The notes: generated from the sequence alone by a model not told the origin. A stretch of 64,000 nt of DNA from Halomicrobium salinisoli (GCF_020405185.1 NZ_CP084463.1:2046001-2110000), one strand, 5' to 3'; positions 51,872-60,603 are shown, counted from the first letter of the stretch. Translations and numbers: made by a program.

Positions 51872-53329
51872 GTGACTCTCTCGCGACCGGTACGCGTCGT
51901 CGCAGTCGCCGCGGTGGTCGTTCTCGCCGGCTGCGTCGGGGGAGCGGTCGATTACCGGGCCGGCCCCGCCGACGGCGAGGGCGCCGCGTCGACGAACGCG
52001 ACGGCGTCCACCGCAACGACCGACGCCGGCGGAAACGGGACGCTGGAGGTACACCACATCGACGTCGGCCAGGGCGACAGCACGCTCGTCGTGGGACCCG
52101 ACGACGAGACGATGCTGATCGACTCGGGCGACTTCACCGACGACGGCGACGTCGTCCTCGAGTACCTCGACGCCCGCGGGATCGACCGCATCGACTACCT
52201 CGTCACCACGCACGGCCACGCCGACCACGTCGGGGGCCACGCGGCCGTCATCGAACACTACGAGACCCACGAGGAGGGCGTCGGCGCCGTCTACGACCCC
52301 GGCGTCGCCGCGAGCACGCAGACGTACGAGGAGTACCTCGACGCCGTCGAGGAGCATAACGTCACGCTCTACGAGACCCGCGCGGGCGACCGGATCCCCA
52401 TGGCAGGCGTGAACGTCTCCGTCCTGGGTCCGCCGGAGCCCTACCACGAGAACGGCGACCAGAACGAGAACAGCCTCACGCTTCGAGTCCGGTACGGTGA
52501 GACGGGCTTCCTGTTCACCGGCGACGCCGAGGCCACCCACGAGGAGTACCTCGTCGAGCGATACGGGGACGAACTCGACGCGACGGCGTTCAAGGTGGGC
52601 CACCACGGTAGCTCGACTAGCAACACCGGGCCGTTCCTCGACGCGGTCGGCCCCGAGGTCGCAGTCGTCTCCAGCGCGTACGACTCCGAGTACGGGCATC
52701 CGCACAACGAGACGCTGGCCCGACTGGCCGAGCGCGGCGTGGACACCTACTGGACCGCGACCCACGGGGACGTCCTCCTGGAGAGCGACGGCGAGACCGT
52801 GACCGCCTGGACCCAGCGGGAGGCCCCCACTGACCCGCGCTCGCTGTACGAGGGCGAGCCGATCGAACCCGGTGCCGACGACTCCCTGGAACGACGCGCG
52901 AGCTACGAAGGTAACGTCGGCAGCGAAGCGGAGACGCCGGTCGCGACGGACGGCGGGACGCCGACCGCGACGCCCACCGAAGCCGGCGACGGAGACGGCG
53001 ACCTGGTCGTCGCGGAGGTCCACGCCGACGCGGCGGGCGTCGAGCGCGAGAACCTGAACGACGAGTACGTCGTCTTCGAGAACGCCGGCGACGCGCCGCT
53101 TTCCCTCTCCGGCTGGGAAGTGGAAGACGACGCCGGCCACACCTACGCCTTCCCCGACGGCTTCGCGCTCGATCCCGGCGCCAGCGTCACGCTGCACACC
53201 GGCAGCGGGTCCGACACCGAGACGGATCTCTACTGGGGGCAAGGGTCACCCGTCTGGAACAACAACGGCGACACGGTGATCGTCACGGACGCCGACGGCG
53301 AGCGCGTCCTGACGGAGGCGTACTCATGA
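51872..53329 (+). CDS. exported MBL-fold hydrolase (ComEC-like) with lamin-tail domain
   Basis: 485 residues from GTG 51872. The lipoprotein signal VVAVAAVVVLAGC (Cys21) is followed by a Thr/Ala-rich linker. The metallo-beta-lactamase domain has HHIDVGQGDSTLV, the metal motif THGHADHVGGH (114-), FLFTGDAE and KVGHHGSSTSN, as in the soluble C-terminal hydrolase of ComEC. Residues ~375-485 (LVVAEVHADAAG...EYVVFENAGDAPLSLSGWEV) form a lamin-tail/LTD beta-sandwich. Probably an extracellular nuclease. It overlaps the DUF3006 gene by 4 bases. Confidence 0.9.
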   Translation: MTLSRPVRVVAVAAVVVLAGCVGGAVDYRAGPADGEGAASTNATASTATTDAGGNGTLEVHHIDVGQGDSTLVVGPDDETMLIDSGDFTDDGDVVLEYLDARGIDRIDYLVTTHGHADHVGGHAAVIEHYETHEEGVGAVYDPGVAASTQTYEEYLDAVEEHNVTLYETRAGDRIPMAGVNVSVLGPPEPYHENGDQNENSLTLRVRYGETGFLFTGDAEATHEEYLVERYGDELDATAFKVGHHGSSTSNTGPFLDAVGPEVAVVSSAYDSEYGHPHNETLARLAERGVDTYWTATHGDVLLESDGETVTAWTQREAPTDPRSLYEGEPIEPGADDSLERRASYEGNVGSEAETPVATDGGTPTATPTEAGDGDGDLVVAEVHADAAGVERENLNDEYVVFENAGDAPLSLSGWEVEDDAGHTYAFPDGFALDPGASVTLHTGSGSDTETDLYWGQGSPVWNNNGDTVIVTDADGERVLTEAYS

Positions 53330-53613
53330 CCGAGATCCCCGACGACAGATACGACGCGGTCGTGGACCGGATCGAGGAGGGCCTGGCGACGCTGGAACTG
53401 GACGGCGACGAGGACCGCTACGAACTCGTGATCGACGAGGCGTCGCTGCCCGAAGCGGGCCAGCACGAGGGCGCAGTGTACGAAATCGCGGTCGAGGACG
53501 ACCGGCTGGTCGACGCGCGGTACGACGAGGAGGCGACCGAGGAGCGGAGCGAAGCGGCGCAGGAGCGATTCGATCGGCTGTCGGAGCGGCCGCCGAACGA
53601 CGACGAGGAGTGA
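53326..53613 (+). CDS. DUF3006-type small protein, partner of MBL hydrolase
   Basis: 95 residues; RYDAVVDRIEEGLATLELDGDEDRYELVIDEASLPEAGQHEGAVYEIAVEDD is the small beta-barrel pattern of DUF3006, followed by an acidic helical tail. In bacteria DUF3006 genes commonly sit next to ComEC-like MBL hydrolases, and here it overlaps one by 4 bases. No signal peptide, so it may stay cytosolic. Confidence 0.85.
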   Translation: MTEIPDDRYDAVVDRIEEGLATLELDGDEDRYELVIDEASLPEAGQHEGAVYEIAVEDDRLVDARYDEEATEERSEAAQERFDRLSERPPNDDEE

Positions 53614-53689
53614 GGGGACTCCCCACGCGTCGTGGGCCTCGTTCTCGACCTGCATCGCCGTTTTATCCGATGCGCCCGTCTGACGTGGC

Positions 53690-54331
53690 ATGTCACAGGA
53701 ACCCGAACCAGTCGACGGGACGGTACTCGATCGCCTGCAAAACTGCACCGCGCCCGCGATAGCCGACACGAAACACGAGGGCGTGCAGGTGGTTTCCGGC
53801 GACATCGAGCCGGTGCACACCGACTGCGCGTTCGCGGGGACGGCGCGGACGGTGACGCTCGATCCGTCGTCGCTCTGGGCACCCGCGCAGACCCTCGACA
53901 CCGCCAGGGAGGACGAAATCGTCGTGGTCGACGCGGACGACTGCGTCGACGAGGCCGTCTGGGGCGAACTGCTCTCCGAATACGCAGTCAGGAACGGCGT
54001 GCGAGCCGTGGTCACGAACGGCGCGGTCCGGGACGTGGCCGGGATGCGAGACGCCGGGTTCCCCGCCTTCGCGCGAGCGGTGACCCCCCGCGGACCCAGC
54101 GGACGCGACGTGATCGACCGTAACGTCGAGGTGACGATCGGTGACGCCTCGATCGACCCCGGAGACGTACTCGTCGGCGACGAGACCGGCGTGGTCGTGA
54201 TCGACCGCGACGCCCTCGACGAGGTCACCTCGGCGGCCGAGGACGTCGCCGAAAAGGAACGAGAAGTGGAGCGCCTCATCGACGAGGGGGCGACGCTCGA
54301 ACAGGCGCTCAGAGACGGCGGCATCATGTAG
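53690..54331 (+). CDS. RraA-like / HMG-CHA aldolase family protein
   Basis: 213 residues of the RraA fold. The sequence WGELLSEYAVRNGVRAVVTNGAVRDVAGMRDAGFPAF includes the G-x-x-x-E, Arg and Asp positions that in aldolase members bind metal and substrate. Many haloarchaea carry RraA-type proteins annotated as demethylmenaquinone methyltransferase-like. Whether it is an aldolase or a regulator cannot be decided from sequence. The region 54332-54621 behind it contains only palindromes. Confidence 0.8.
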   Translation: MSQEPEPVDGTVLDRLQNCTAPAIADTKHEGVQVVSGDIEPVHTDCAFAGTARTVTLDPSSLWAPAQTLDTAREDEIVVVDADDCVDEAVWGELLSEYAVRNGVRAVVTNGAVRDVAGMRDAGFPAFARAVTPRGPSGRDVIDRNVEVTIGDASIDPGDVLVGDETGVVVIDRDALDEVTSAAEDVAEKEREVERLIDEGATLEQALRDGGIM

Positions 54332-54349
54332 GCCGTCGCTCTCCCGGCA

Positions 54350-54399
54350 GATTTGAACCGAAGGAAGACTCACTCCGTTCGTCTTCCAGGGTTCAAATC
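54350..54399. repeat. palindrome built from tRNA T-arm sequence (C)
   Basis: Arms GATTTGAACC (54350-54359) and GGTTCAAATC (54390-54399) enclose a nested perfect stem, GGAAGAC (54363-54369) with GTCTTCC (54381-54387), around a loop with the CTCACTCCGTTCG core. The architecture is the same as the repeat at 18426-18519. Confidence 0.65.
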
Positions 54400-54428
54400 C
54401 TAGTGACCCACACAGCTGAAGGAGCCAG

Positions 54429-54450
54429 CGAGAGCCATAAAAGGCTCTCG
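54429..54450. terminator. hairpin downstream of the RraA-like gene
   Basis: CGAGAGCC and GGCTCTCG pair perfectly around an ATAAAA loop. It lies about 100 bases beyond the RraA-like stop and about 170 bases beyond the 3' end of tRNA-Val. It may help termination or processing; there is no clear T-run. Confidence 0.35.
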
Positions 54451-54466
54451 CGGTGTTGATTTCAGT

Positions 54467-54483
54467 AGAAGTGGGTTGGGGCG
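54467..54483. repeat. direct copy of the tRNA-Val 3' end (att-like)
   Basis: The 17-base sequence AGAAGTGGGTTGGGGCG here is repeated exactly at 54617-54633, where it covers the 3' end of tRNA-Val. The copies are exactly 150 bases apart. Such duplications mark former integration sites, although no integrase gene is nearby. Confidence 0.6.
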
Positions 54484-54511
54484 TCCTCGCGAACGCAGTG
54501 AGCGAGGGCTC

Positions 54512-54584
54512 GGGAGAGCTTTGCTCTCCCGGCGGATTTGAACCGCGAGGACTCGCTTCGCTCGTCCTCTGGGCTCAAACCGCC
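54512..54584. repeat. hairpin plus T-arm palindrome (D)
   Basis: GGGAGAGC/GCTCTCCC (54512-54530, loop TTT) is followed at once by GGCGGATTTGA (54531-54541), which is imperfectly inverted as TCAAACCGCC (54575-54584). A nested stem GAGGAC/GTCCTC sits around the CTCGCTTCGCTCG core. The GGCGGATTTGAACCG arm equals the T-arm segment of tRNA-Val, so this copy derives from that gene. Confidence 0.6.
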
Positions 54585-54621
54585 GAACCCATTCGCTCCT
54601 CACGTCCGTTCGTCGCAGAAG

Positions 54622-54696
54622 TGGGTTGGGGCGGATTTGAACCGCCGACATCCTCCGTGTGAAGGAGGTATCATAACCGGACTAGATCACCAACCC
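54622..54696 (-). tRNA. tRNA-Val (anticodon CAC)
   Basis: 75 bases on the minus strand fold as a full cloverleaf: acceptor GGGTTGG/CCAACCC, anticodon stem CCTCC/GGAGG with loop TTCACAC (anticodon CAC, codon GTG), T arm GGCGG-TTCAAAT-CCGCC, discriminator A, no encoded CCA. Upstream TATA-like sequence is present; T-arm palindromes and a 17-base 3'-end copy lie downstream. Confidence 0.93.
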
Positions 54697-54722
54697 GCAC
54701 CAGCGGCTAATCGGAGCGACGA

Positions 54723-54732
54723 CTTAAGAATT
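54723..54732 (-). promoter_or_regulatory. TATA-like box of tRNA-Val
   Basis: Minus-strand AATTCTTAAG, centred about 30 bases upstream of the tRNA-Val 5' end, in the only AT-rich stretch of the local sequence. Confidence 0.5.
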
Positions 54733-54740
54733 GCCTTCCC

Positions 54741-54986
54741 CTACCGCGACGCCAACCGTTCACGCGCGGTGGTAACGGCGGCCTCGACCTCGCGCTCGAC
54801 CGTCGCCCGGACTCGGTCGACGCCGGTTCGGGCCTTCTCCGCGCGGGAGGGCTCCGGCTCCTCTTCCCGGCCGGTCAGTTCGCGGGCTCGCTGCTCGACG
54901 GGCTCCAGCTCGTCGCGCAGGCCCTTCAGGGCCGTCTCGCCGGCGCGCTTGAGGTAGTACCGTGCGTCTTCGAAGTGTCGGTTCAT
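54741..54986 (-). CDS. small coiled-coil protein (haloarchaeal DUF7553-like)
   Basis: 81 residues, almost entirely helical and highly charged: MNRHFEDARYYLKRAGETALKGLRDELEPVEQRARELTG, then REVEAAVTTARERLASR. From memory it resembles the DUF7553 group of haloarchaeal small proteins; no function is known. It has a good palindromic DtxR-like site 63-78 bases upstream, which may control it. Confidence 0.7.
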   Translation of the reverse strand: MNRHFEDARYYLKRAGETALKGLRDELEPVEQRARELTGREEEPEPSRAEKARTGVDRVRATVEREVEAAVTTARERLASR

Positions 54987-55048
54987 ATCTGTCCTTAGGC
55001 AGGCAACGAATAAAGCCCTTGTGGCGACACCGGAAGATACTTGTATGT

Positions 55049-55064
55049 TTTAGGCATACCTAAA
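55049..55064. promoter_or_regulatory. DtxR/IdeR-like metal-regulator operator
   Basis: TTTAGGCATACCTAAA is a symmetrical site (TTTAGG-N4-CCTAAA) of the TTAGG...CCTAA kind bound by DtxR-family iron/manganese regulators, including haloarchaeal Idr/SirR-type proteins. The only gene reading away from it nearby is the coiled-coil gene starting at 54986. A half-site, TTAGGC, occurs nearer that gene at about 54995. Confidence 0.55.
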
Positions 55065-55480
55065 TCCGCAGGCGGACGGGAGACACGACGACCGGACGCG
55101 CGTCTGCCGTGGTCCTCCGGTGGCCGAGTTACGCCGTACCGTCCGCGAGCCAGGATCGTCAGCCAGTCCACCCTCTCCGTGAGCATCGAGGGTCCCAGTC
55201 AGTAATTCCGGGCCGTCGTCGTCCCGGTCGACCGCTCGCAGGGCGGCCGTCCGGCGACGAACGACCGGCCCGTGACCGTCAGTCCCGATCGCGCGTCGGG
55301 GGCATCCGTGGGCATTTCACCCCGACGCCGTTCCCATTTTCGCCAGTCCGGAGTCCCGACGGCGAGCAATGCGAAGGTCGCCGTCGACCGGCCGGTCACA
55401 GCGATGCGTCGCGAGAAAGAACGCGTCCCAGCAGTCGATGCGATCCGTCGAGAAAGCGGCGGCGTTGACGAGCGCGCCGA
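55065..55480. other. non-coding stretch between operator and nuoN
   Basis: About 416 bases with no convincing reading frame; candidate frames here encode Arg/Pro/Ser-rich shadow peptides. No tRNA or clear hairpin was recognised. It forms the 3' flank of the complex I operon. Confidence 0.5.
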
Positions 55481-56980
55481 CTACAGCAGGAGGCCGGCCG
55501 CGCTCTCGGCGACGGCGGAGACGCCGCCGAAGCCGAACAGGAGCGCGAAGGTGACCACGGCGGCCGAGACGATAGCGGTGTACAGCCCCACCGGGTAGTG
55601 GTCGATGTCGAACCCGCCGTCGGTCGGATCCTCGATCCAGAGGGCCTTGACGACCCGGGAGTAGTAGAACAGGCTGAGCGCGCTGTTGACGATCAGCGCC
55701 GCGCCCAGGATCCACGTCCCGGAGTTGACCGTCGCCATCAGCAGGTAGAACTTCGACCAGAAGCCGCCGCCGATGGGCAGGCCGGCCAGGCTGAACAGGA
55801 AGACGGTCATCGCGGCACAGGCCAGCGGCGCCTCGCTGCCGAGGCCGTTGTAGTCCTCGAAGGTCCGACCGACGTCCCAGTACTCGGCCAGGGCGATGAA
55901 CAGGAACGCGCCCGTGTTCATGAAGCCGTAGACCAGGAGGTGGGCCATGCCGGCGCCCAGCACCGACGAGTGGTCGGCGCCGCTGGTCAGCGCGGCCAGC
56001 CCGATCAGCACGTAGCCGGCGTGACCGATCGAGGAGTAGGCCAGCATCCGCTTGACCCGTTCCTGGGTGGCGGCCGCGAAGTTACCGAGCGTCATCGTCG
56101 CCACGGCCAGCACCTGGAAGACCAGCACCCAGTCGATGGTGCCCGCGACCTCCCCGATGGGGAACGCCGTGACGAACACGCGGAAGCCGAGCACGAAGGC
56201 GGCGGCCTTCGAGGCCGACGAGAGGAACGCCGAGATCGGCGCGGGCGCGCCCTCGTAGGCCTCCGGCGCCCAGTAGTGGAACGGGACGCTGGAGGTCTTG
56301 TAGGCGACGCCGCCGATCACCATCATGATGCCGACGCCGAGCACGCTGGCGGGCGCGTCGCCGATCCCCTCCGCCACTGCGGCGAACTGGAGCGAGCCGG
56401 TGGCGGCGTAGACCAGCGAGATGCCGTAGGCCAGGATCCCCGACGAGAGCGCGCCGACGAGGAAGTACTTCAGGCCCGCTTCGACGCTGCCCTTGTTGTG
56501 CTTGAGGAAGGCCACCAGCGCGAACGAGGGCAGGGAGGCCAGTTCCAGCGCGATGAACGCCGTGGCGAGGCTGTTGGCCGCGCCGAGCAGCGTCATGCCG
56601 GTCGCGGCCAGCATCACCAGCGAGTAGAACTCGGCCTGGTGGGCCAGCCCCTCGAGGTAGTCGTAGCTGGCCAGCACGACCAGGAACGCCACGCTGGCGA
56701 CGATGAAGCCGATGAACAGCGCCATCTGATCGACGATCAGCTGGCCGGTGAACAGGTTCACGATGCCGCGACCGCCCTGTTCAGTGGGCAGGCCCGTGCC
56801 GGAGATCAGGTACCAGACGCTGGTCCCGGCGGCCGTGAAGGTGCCCAGGCCGGCGATGCCCGCCAGCAGGCCGACGTTCTCGGAGTCCGGGTCGATACTG
56901 TCGACGACGAAGAGGGCGAGCGCCGTGAGGCCGAGCACCAGCGACGGCCCGAGCGCTGCCCACGTTGGGAGTTGCACCAT
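55481..56980 (-). CDS. nuoN: NADH-quinone oxidoreductase-type subunit N
   Basis: 499-residue antiporter-like proton-pumping subunit with about 14 helices. Family blocks are YSLVMLAATGMTLLGAANSLATAFIALEL, the SVPFHYWAPEAYEGAP segment with its conserved ionisable residues, and MLAYSSIGHAGYVLIGLAA. Last gene of the complex I operon in this window. It shares one base with the nuoM stop codon. Confidence 0.95.
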   Translation of the reverse strand: MVQLPTWAALGPSLVLGLTALALFVVDSIDPDSENVGLLAGIAGLGTFTAAGTSVWYLISGTGLPTEQGGRGIVNLFTGQLIVDQMALFIGFIVASVAFLVVLASYDYLEGLAHQAEFYSLVMLAATGMTLLGAANSLATAFIALELASLPSFALVAFLKHNKGSVEAGLKYFLVGALSSGILAYGISLVYAATGSLQFAAVAEGIGDAPASVLGVGIMMVIGGVAYKTSSVPFHYWAPEAYEGAPAPISAFLSSASKAAAFVLGFRVFVTAFPIGEVAGTIDWVLVFQVLAVATMTLGNFAAATQERVKRMLAYSSIGHAGYVLIGLAALTSGADHSSVLGAGMAHLLVYGFMNTGAFLFIALAEYWDVGRTFEDYNGLGSEAPLACAAMTVFLFSLAGLPIGGGFWSKFYLLMATVNSGTWILGAALIVNSALSLFYYSRVVKALWIEDPTDGGFDIDHYPVGLYTAIVSAAVVTFALLFGFGGVSAVAESAAGLLL

Positions 56981-58539
56981 CAGACACCACCTCCGACTTC
57001 GAGGATCGGATTAACCGCGTGCTGGATCATCCGGTAGGAGAGGTCCGGCGCGACCCCGAGCGCGATGACCAGCAACAGCAGGACCGCCAGCGGCGCCACG
57101 TCGTGCAGCGCCGCCGGACCGACGTCGTAGTCGGTCTCCAGTCGGAACGGCCCGAAGATCGACCGCTGCATCGCCCACAGCAGGTAGCCCGCGACGATCA
57201 CGATGCCGAACATCGCGGCCGCGGTGAACAGCGGCGCCGCGCTACCAAGCGTCGGCGCGCCGAACGAGCCGACGAACACCAGGTACTCCGCGGCGAAGCC
57301 GGACATCAGCGGCAGGCCCATGTAGCCGAAGGCCGCCGACACGAAGATCCCCACCGTCCAGGGCATCCGGTCGGCCAGCCCGGACATGTCGCCCACCATG
57401 CGCGTGTGCGTCGTGTTGTAGATGACGCCGACGGCCATGAACATCAGCCCGGAGATCAGGCCGTGGGAGATCATCTGGAACGTCGCCCCGCCCATGCCGT
57501 GGGGCGTGAAGGCGACCAGCCCGAGGATGACGTAGCCCATCGACGAGATCGAGGAGTAGGCGACGATCCGCTTGAGGTCGCGCTGGGCCAGCGCCAGCAT
57601 CGCGCCGTAGATGACCGACACGACGCCGATCGCCGCGATGGCGTAGGGCATCCACGCGACGAGGTCGCCGCGAGCCACGTCGCCCAGCATCGTGAAGTTG
57701 AACCGCAGCAGCGCGTAGGTCCCCATCTTCAGGAGGACGCCGGCCAGCATGACCGACACCGGCGTCGGCGCCTCGACGTGAGCGTCCGGCAGCCACGTGT
57801 GCAGCGGGAAGACGGGCACCTTCACCGCGAACCCGAAGAACATGGCCACGAAGGCCAGCACCTTCAGGGTCTCCGGCTGGATGCCGGCCAGCGCCGACAG
57901 CTCGCCGCCGGTCAGCGCGGCCGTGATCTCCGCCAGGCCCAGCGACGAAATGGAGTCGCCCAGGCCGAAGAGGAGGGCGAAGAAGCCCACGAACATGATC
58001 AGCGACGCCACGTTCGTATACACGAAGAACTTGATCGCGGCGTACTTCCGGCGCGGGCCGCCCCACACGCCGATCAGGAAGTACATCGGGATGAGGACGC
58101 CCTCCCAGAAGACGAACCACAGCAGGAAGTCCAGCGCCGCGAAGACCCCGATGAGGCTCGTCTCCATCAGGAGCATCAGCCCGTAGAACTGGGACTGCCG
58201 TTCGTCGATCGGCGTCCACGAGCTGATCAGCGCCAGCGTCGTCAGCACGGTCGTCAGCGTCAGCAGCGGCATGCTGACGCCGTCTAGCCCGACCGAGTAC
58301 TGGACCGCGAAGCCGGCGATCTCGAACCACTCGACGGTCTGTGCGAAGGCCGCGTCGGCGCCGAGCAACGCGTTACCGGTGGTCTCGTACTGGGTCAGGT
58401 ACACCCAGTACATGTACAGCGAGCCGACGGCGGGGACGGCGCTGATGGCCGTCGCCACCTTGCCGGCGTAGCGGTCCGGCGCCAGGAAGGTCGCGCAGGC
58501 GCCCAGGAACGTCATCGCGAGGAGGGCGGCGATCCACAT
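56980..58539 (-). CDS. nuoM: NADH-quinone oxidoreductase-type subunit M
   Basis: 519-residue antiporter-like subunit. Diagnostic blocks are DFLLWFVFWEGVLIPMYFLIGVWGGPRRKYAAIKFF, KVPVFPLHTWLPDAHVEAPTPVSVMLAGVLLKMGTYALLRF and RIVAYSSISSMGYVILGL. It ends at the first base of nuoN and begins right after nuoL, so the L-M-N genes are tightly coupled. Confidence 0.96.
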   Translation of the reverse strand: MWIAALLAMTFLGACATFLAPDRYAGKVATAISAVPAVGSLYMYWVYLTQYETTGNALLGADAAFAQTVEWFEIAGFAVQYSVGLDGVSMPLLTLTTVLTTLALISSWTPIDERQSQFYGLMLLMETSLIGVFAALDFLLWFVFWEGVLIPMYFLIGVWGGPRRKYAAIKFFVYTNVASLIMFVGFFALLFGLGDSISSLGLAEITAALTGGELSALAGIQPETLKVLAFVAMFFGFAVKVPVFPLHTWLPDAHVEAPTPVSVMLAGVLLKMGTYALLRFNFTMLGDVARGDLVAWMPYAIAAIGVVSVIYGAMLALAQRDLKRIVAYSSISSMGYVILGLVAFTPHGMGGATFQMISHGLISGLMFMAVGVIYNTTHTRMVGDMSGLADRMPWTVGIFVSAAFGYMGLPLMSGFAAEYLVFVGSFGAPTLGSAAPLFTAAAMFGIVIVAGYLLWAMQRSIFGPFRLETDYDVGPAALHDVAPLAVLLLLVIALGVAPDLSYRMIQHAVNPILEVGGGV

Positions 58540-60603
58540 TCAGAACCACCCCCCGAGGACGCCGAAGGCGATCAGCAACACGACCAGCCCCGTGGTCACG
58601 AGGAGCGCGTAGTTGGTCACGACGCCCGACTGGATCCGGCGGACGCGGCCGCCGGAGAACAGACTGACGCTGCTGATCCCGTTGACCACGCCGTCGACCA
58701 CGCCCTGGTCGAACTTGTCCGCGGCGCGGGACAGCGGGTACGTGACGCCCGTCGCGAGCCACACCTGATACTCGTCCTGATAGTAGTTGTGCATGAGCAC
58801 CGTCTTGATCGATCCCAGCTTGTCCGTGTGTTCGACCGGCCGATCGACGTTGTACAGCGACCACGCGACTGCGACCCCGGCCAGCGCCAAGCCGAGCGAC
58901 ACCGCAGCGGAGCCAAGCGTCGTCGCGAGTTCGCTCCCCAGCGGGTACGCCGGCGCGACGTGCGCGACGTCGTGCAGGATGTGCTCGTACGTGTGCAGGC
59001 TCGTGGAGAGCTCCGCCGGCCAGCCGCCCTCTTCGGGCCCGATCAGCCAGTCGTGGAGGAACTCGAGGTGGGTCCCCGTCAGCTTCTGGAGCGGCACCAT
59101 GTTGATGAACCCGACCGTCGCCGCGAGCACGCCCAGCACCGCCAGCGGCCCCTTCACGTTCCAGCGCACGCCGTGGGGATTGCGGGCCGTCTCCGTCCGG
59201 GGCTCGCCGTGGAACGTCAGGAACACCATCCGGAAGGTGTAGAAGGCGGTGAAGAACACCGAGAGCAGCCCCATCGCGTAGGCCGCGAGCATCACCGTGC
59301 CGAGGCCCCCTTCGCTGCCGAACCCGTGGATCAGGGCCTCGTAGAGCACCTCGTCCTTCGACCAGAAGCCGGCGAAGGGCACGATGCCTGCGAGCGCCAG
59401 CGATCCGGAGAGGAACGTCCAGTAGGTGACGGGCATCCGCTCTTTCAGGCCGCCCATCTCCCACATGTTCTCCTCGTGGTGCATCGCGATGATGACCGAC
59501 CCGGCACCGAGGAAGAGTAGGGCTTTGAACACGGCGTGGGTGGTCAGGTGGAAGACCGCGGCCACGTAGCCGCCCGACCCCAGCGCGAGCATCATGTACC
59601 CGTACTGGGAGATGGTCGAGTACGCGAGCACCTGCTTGAGTTCCTGCTTGACGACGCCCATCGTCGCCGCGAACAGCGCCGTGAAGCCGCCGACCAGCGC
59701 GACGATCGCCAGCGCCGTCGGCGAGAGGGCGTAGAACCCGTACATGCGCGCGACGAGGTAGACGCCGGCCGCGACCATCGTCGCCGCGTGGATCAGCGCC
59801 GAGACCGGGGTCGGACCCTCCATGGCGTCGGGCAGCCACGTGTGCAGCGGGAACTGGGCGGACTTGCCGATCACGCCGCCCAGCACGAGCAGTCCGAGGA
59901 TCGTGAACCAGGTCTGGGGATCGAACCCGAAGAGGTTCAGCGCCTCGGTCTCGCCGTCGACGATGGCGTGCTCGGCCAGCACCGGGAACGAGCCCTCGCC
60001 GGCGAACGCGCCCGTGCCGAACGTGGCGAAGATGCCGACGACGCCGATCAGGAAGAAGTAGTCACCGAAGCGGGTGACCAGGAACGCCTTCTTCGCGGCG
60101 CTCGGCGGGGCCTCCTCCCGGAAGTGGAAGCCGATCAGGAGGAACGAGCACAGCCCCACCAGCTCGAAGAACATGAACGCCATCAGGATGTTGCTGGCGT
60201 ACACGAAGTTGAGCATCGAGAAGGTGAACAGGCCCAGCCCGGCGTAGTACCGCGGCAGGCCCGTCTCCCCCTCGTCGTTCATGTAGCCCAGCGAGAAGAC
60301 GTGCACGAGGAGGCTGATCAGCGAGACGATCAGCAGCATCAGCGCCGTCAGCGGGTCGATCAGGATCCCCAGGTTCAGCGTGAGGCTGTCGATCCCGGTG
60401 ACCCACGTGAACAGCGTCTCGTTGTACGTCTGGCCGCCGGCGACGGTCAGCGCGACCCAGGCCGACAGCAGGAGCGATCCGCCCGTCGCGGCGATCCCGG
60501 CCAGCGCACCCCGCTTGGGCATGCGATTGCCGAGGAACAGCGCGACGAGGAACGATGCGAACGGGAGCAGCGCGATCGCGGGAGCGTAGTCGAATGCACT
60601 CAT
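58540..60603 (-). CDS. nuoL: NADH-quinone oxidoreductase-type subunit L
   Basis: 687-residue largest antiporter-like subunit of complex I. Recognisable are FMFFELVGLCSFLLIGFHF, KSAQFPLHTWLPDAMEGPTPVSALIHAATMVAAGVYLVARM and LAYSTISQYGYMMLALGSGG. A long C-terminal part includes the lateral helix and a final helix (YALLVTTGLVVLLIAFGVLGGWF). Starts at ATG 60603, one base after the nuoK stop. Confidence 0.96.
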   Translation of the reverse strand: MSAFDYAPAIALLPFASFLVALFLGNRMPKRGALAGIAATGGSLLLSAWVALTVAGGQTYNETLFTWVTGIDSLTLNLGILIDPLTALMLLIVSLISLLVHVFSLGYMNDEGETGLPRYYAGLGLFTFSMLNFVYASNILMAFMFFELVGLCSFLLIGFHFREEAPPSAAKKAFLVTRFGDYFFLIGVVGIFATFGTGAFAGEGSFPVLAEHAIVDGETEALNLFGFDPQTWFTILGLLVLGGVIGKSAQFPLHTWLPDAMEGPTPVSALIHAATMVAAGVYLVARMYGFYALSPTALAIVALVGGFTALFAATMGVVKQELKQVLAYSTISQYGYMMLALGSGGYVAAVFHLTTHAVFKALLFLGAGSVIIAMHHEENMWEMGGLKERMPVTYWTFLSGSLALAGIVPFAGFWSKDEVLYEALIHGFGSEGGLGTVMLAAYAMGLLSVFFTAFYTFRMVFLTFHGEPRTETARNPHGVRWNVKGPLAVLGVLAATVGFINMVPLQKLTGTHLEFLHDWLIGPEEGGWPAELSTSLHTYEHILHDVAHVAPAYPLGSELATTLGSAAVSLGLALAGVAVAWSLYNVDRPVEHTDKLGSIKTVLMHNYYQDEYQVWLATGVTYPLSRAADKFDQGVVDGVVNGISSVSLFSGGRVRRIQSGVVTNYALLVTTGLVVLLIAFGVLGGWF

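Noticed and set aside
55109..55468. 119-residue plus-strand frame before nuoN
   Set aside because: Arg/Pro/Ser-rich with no domain or promoter; treated as non-coding.
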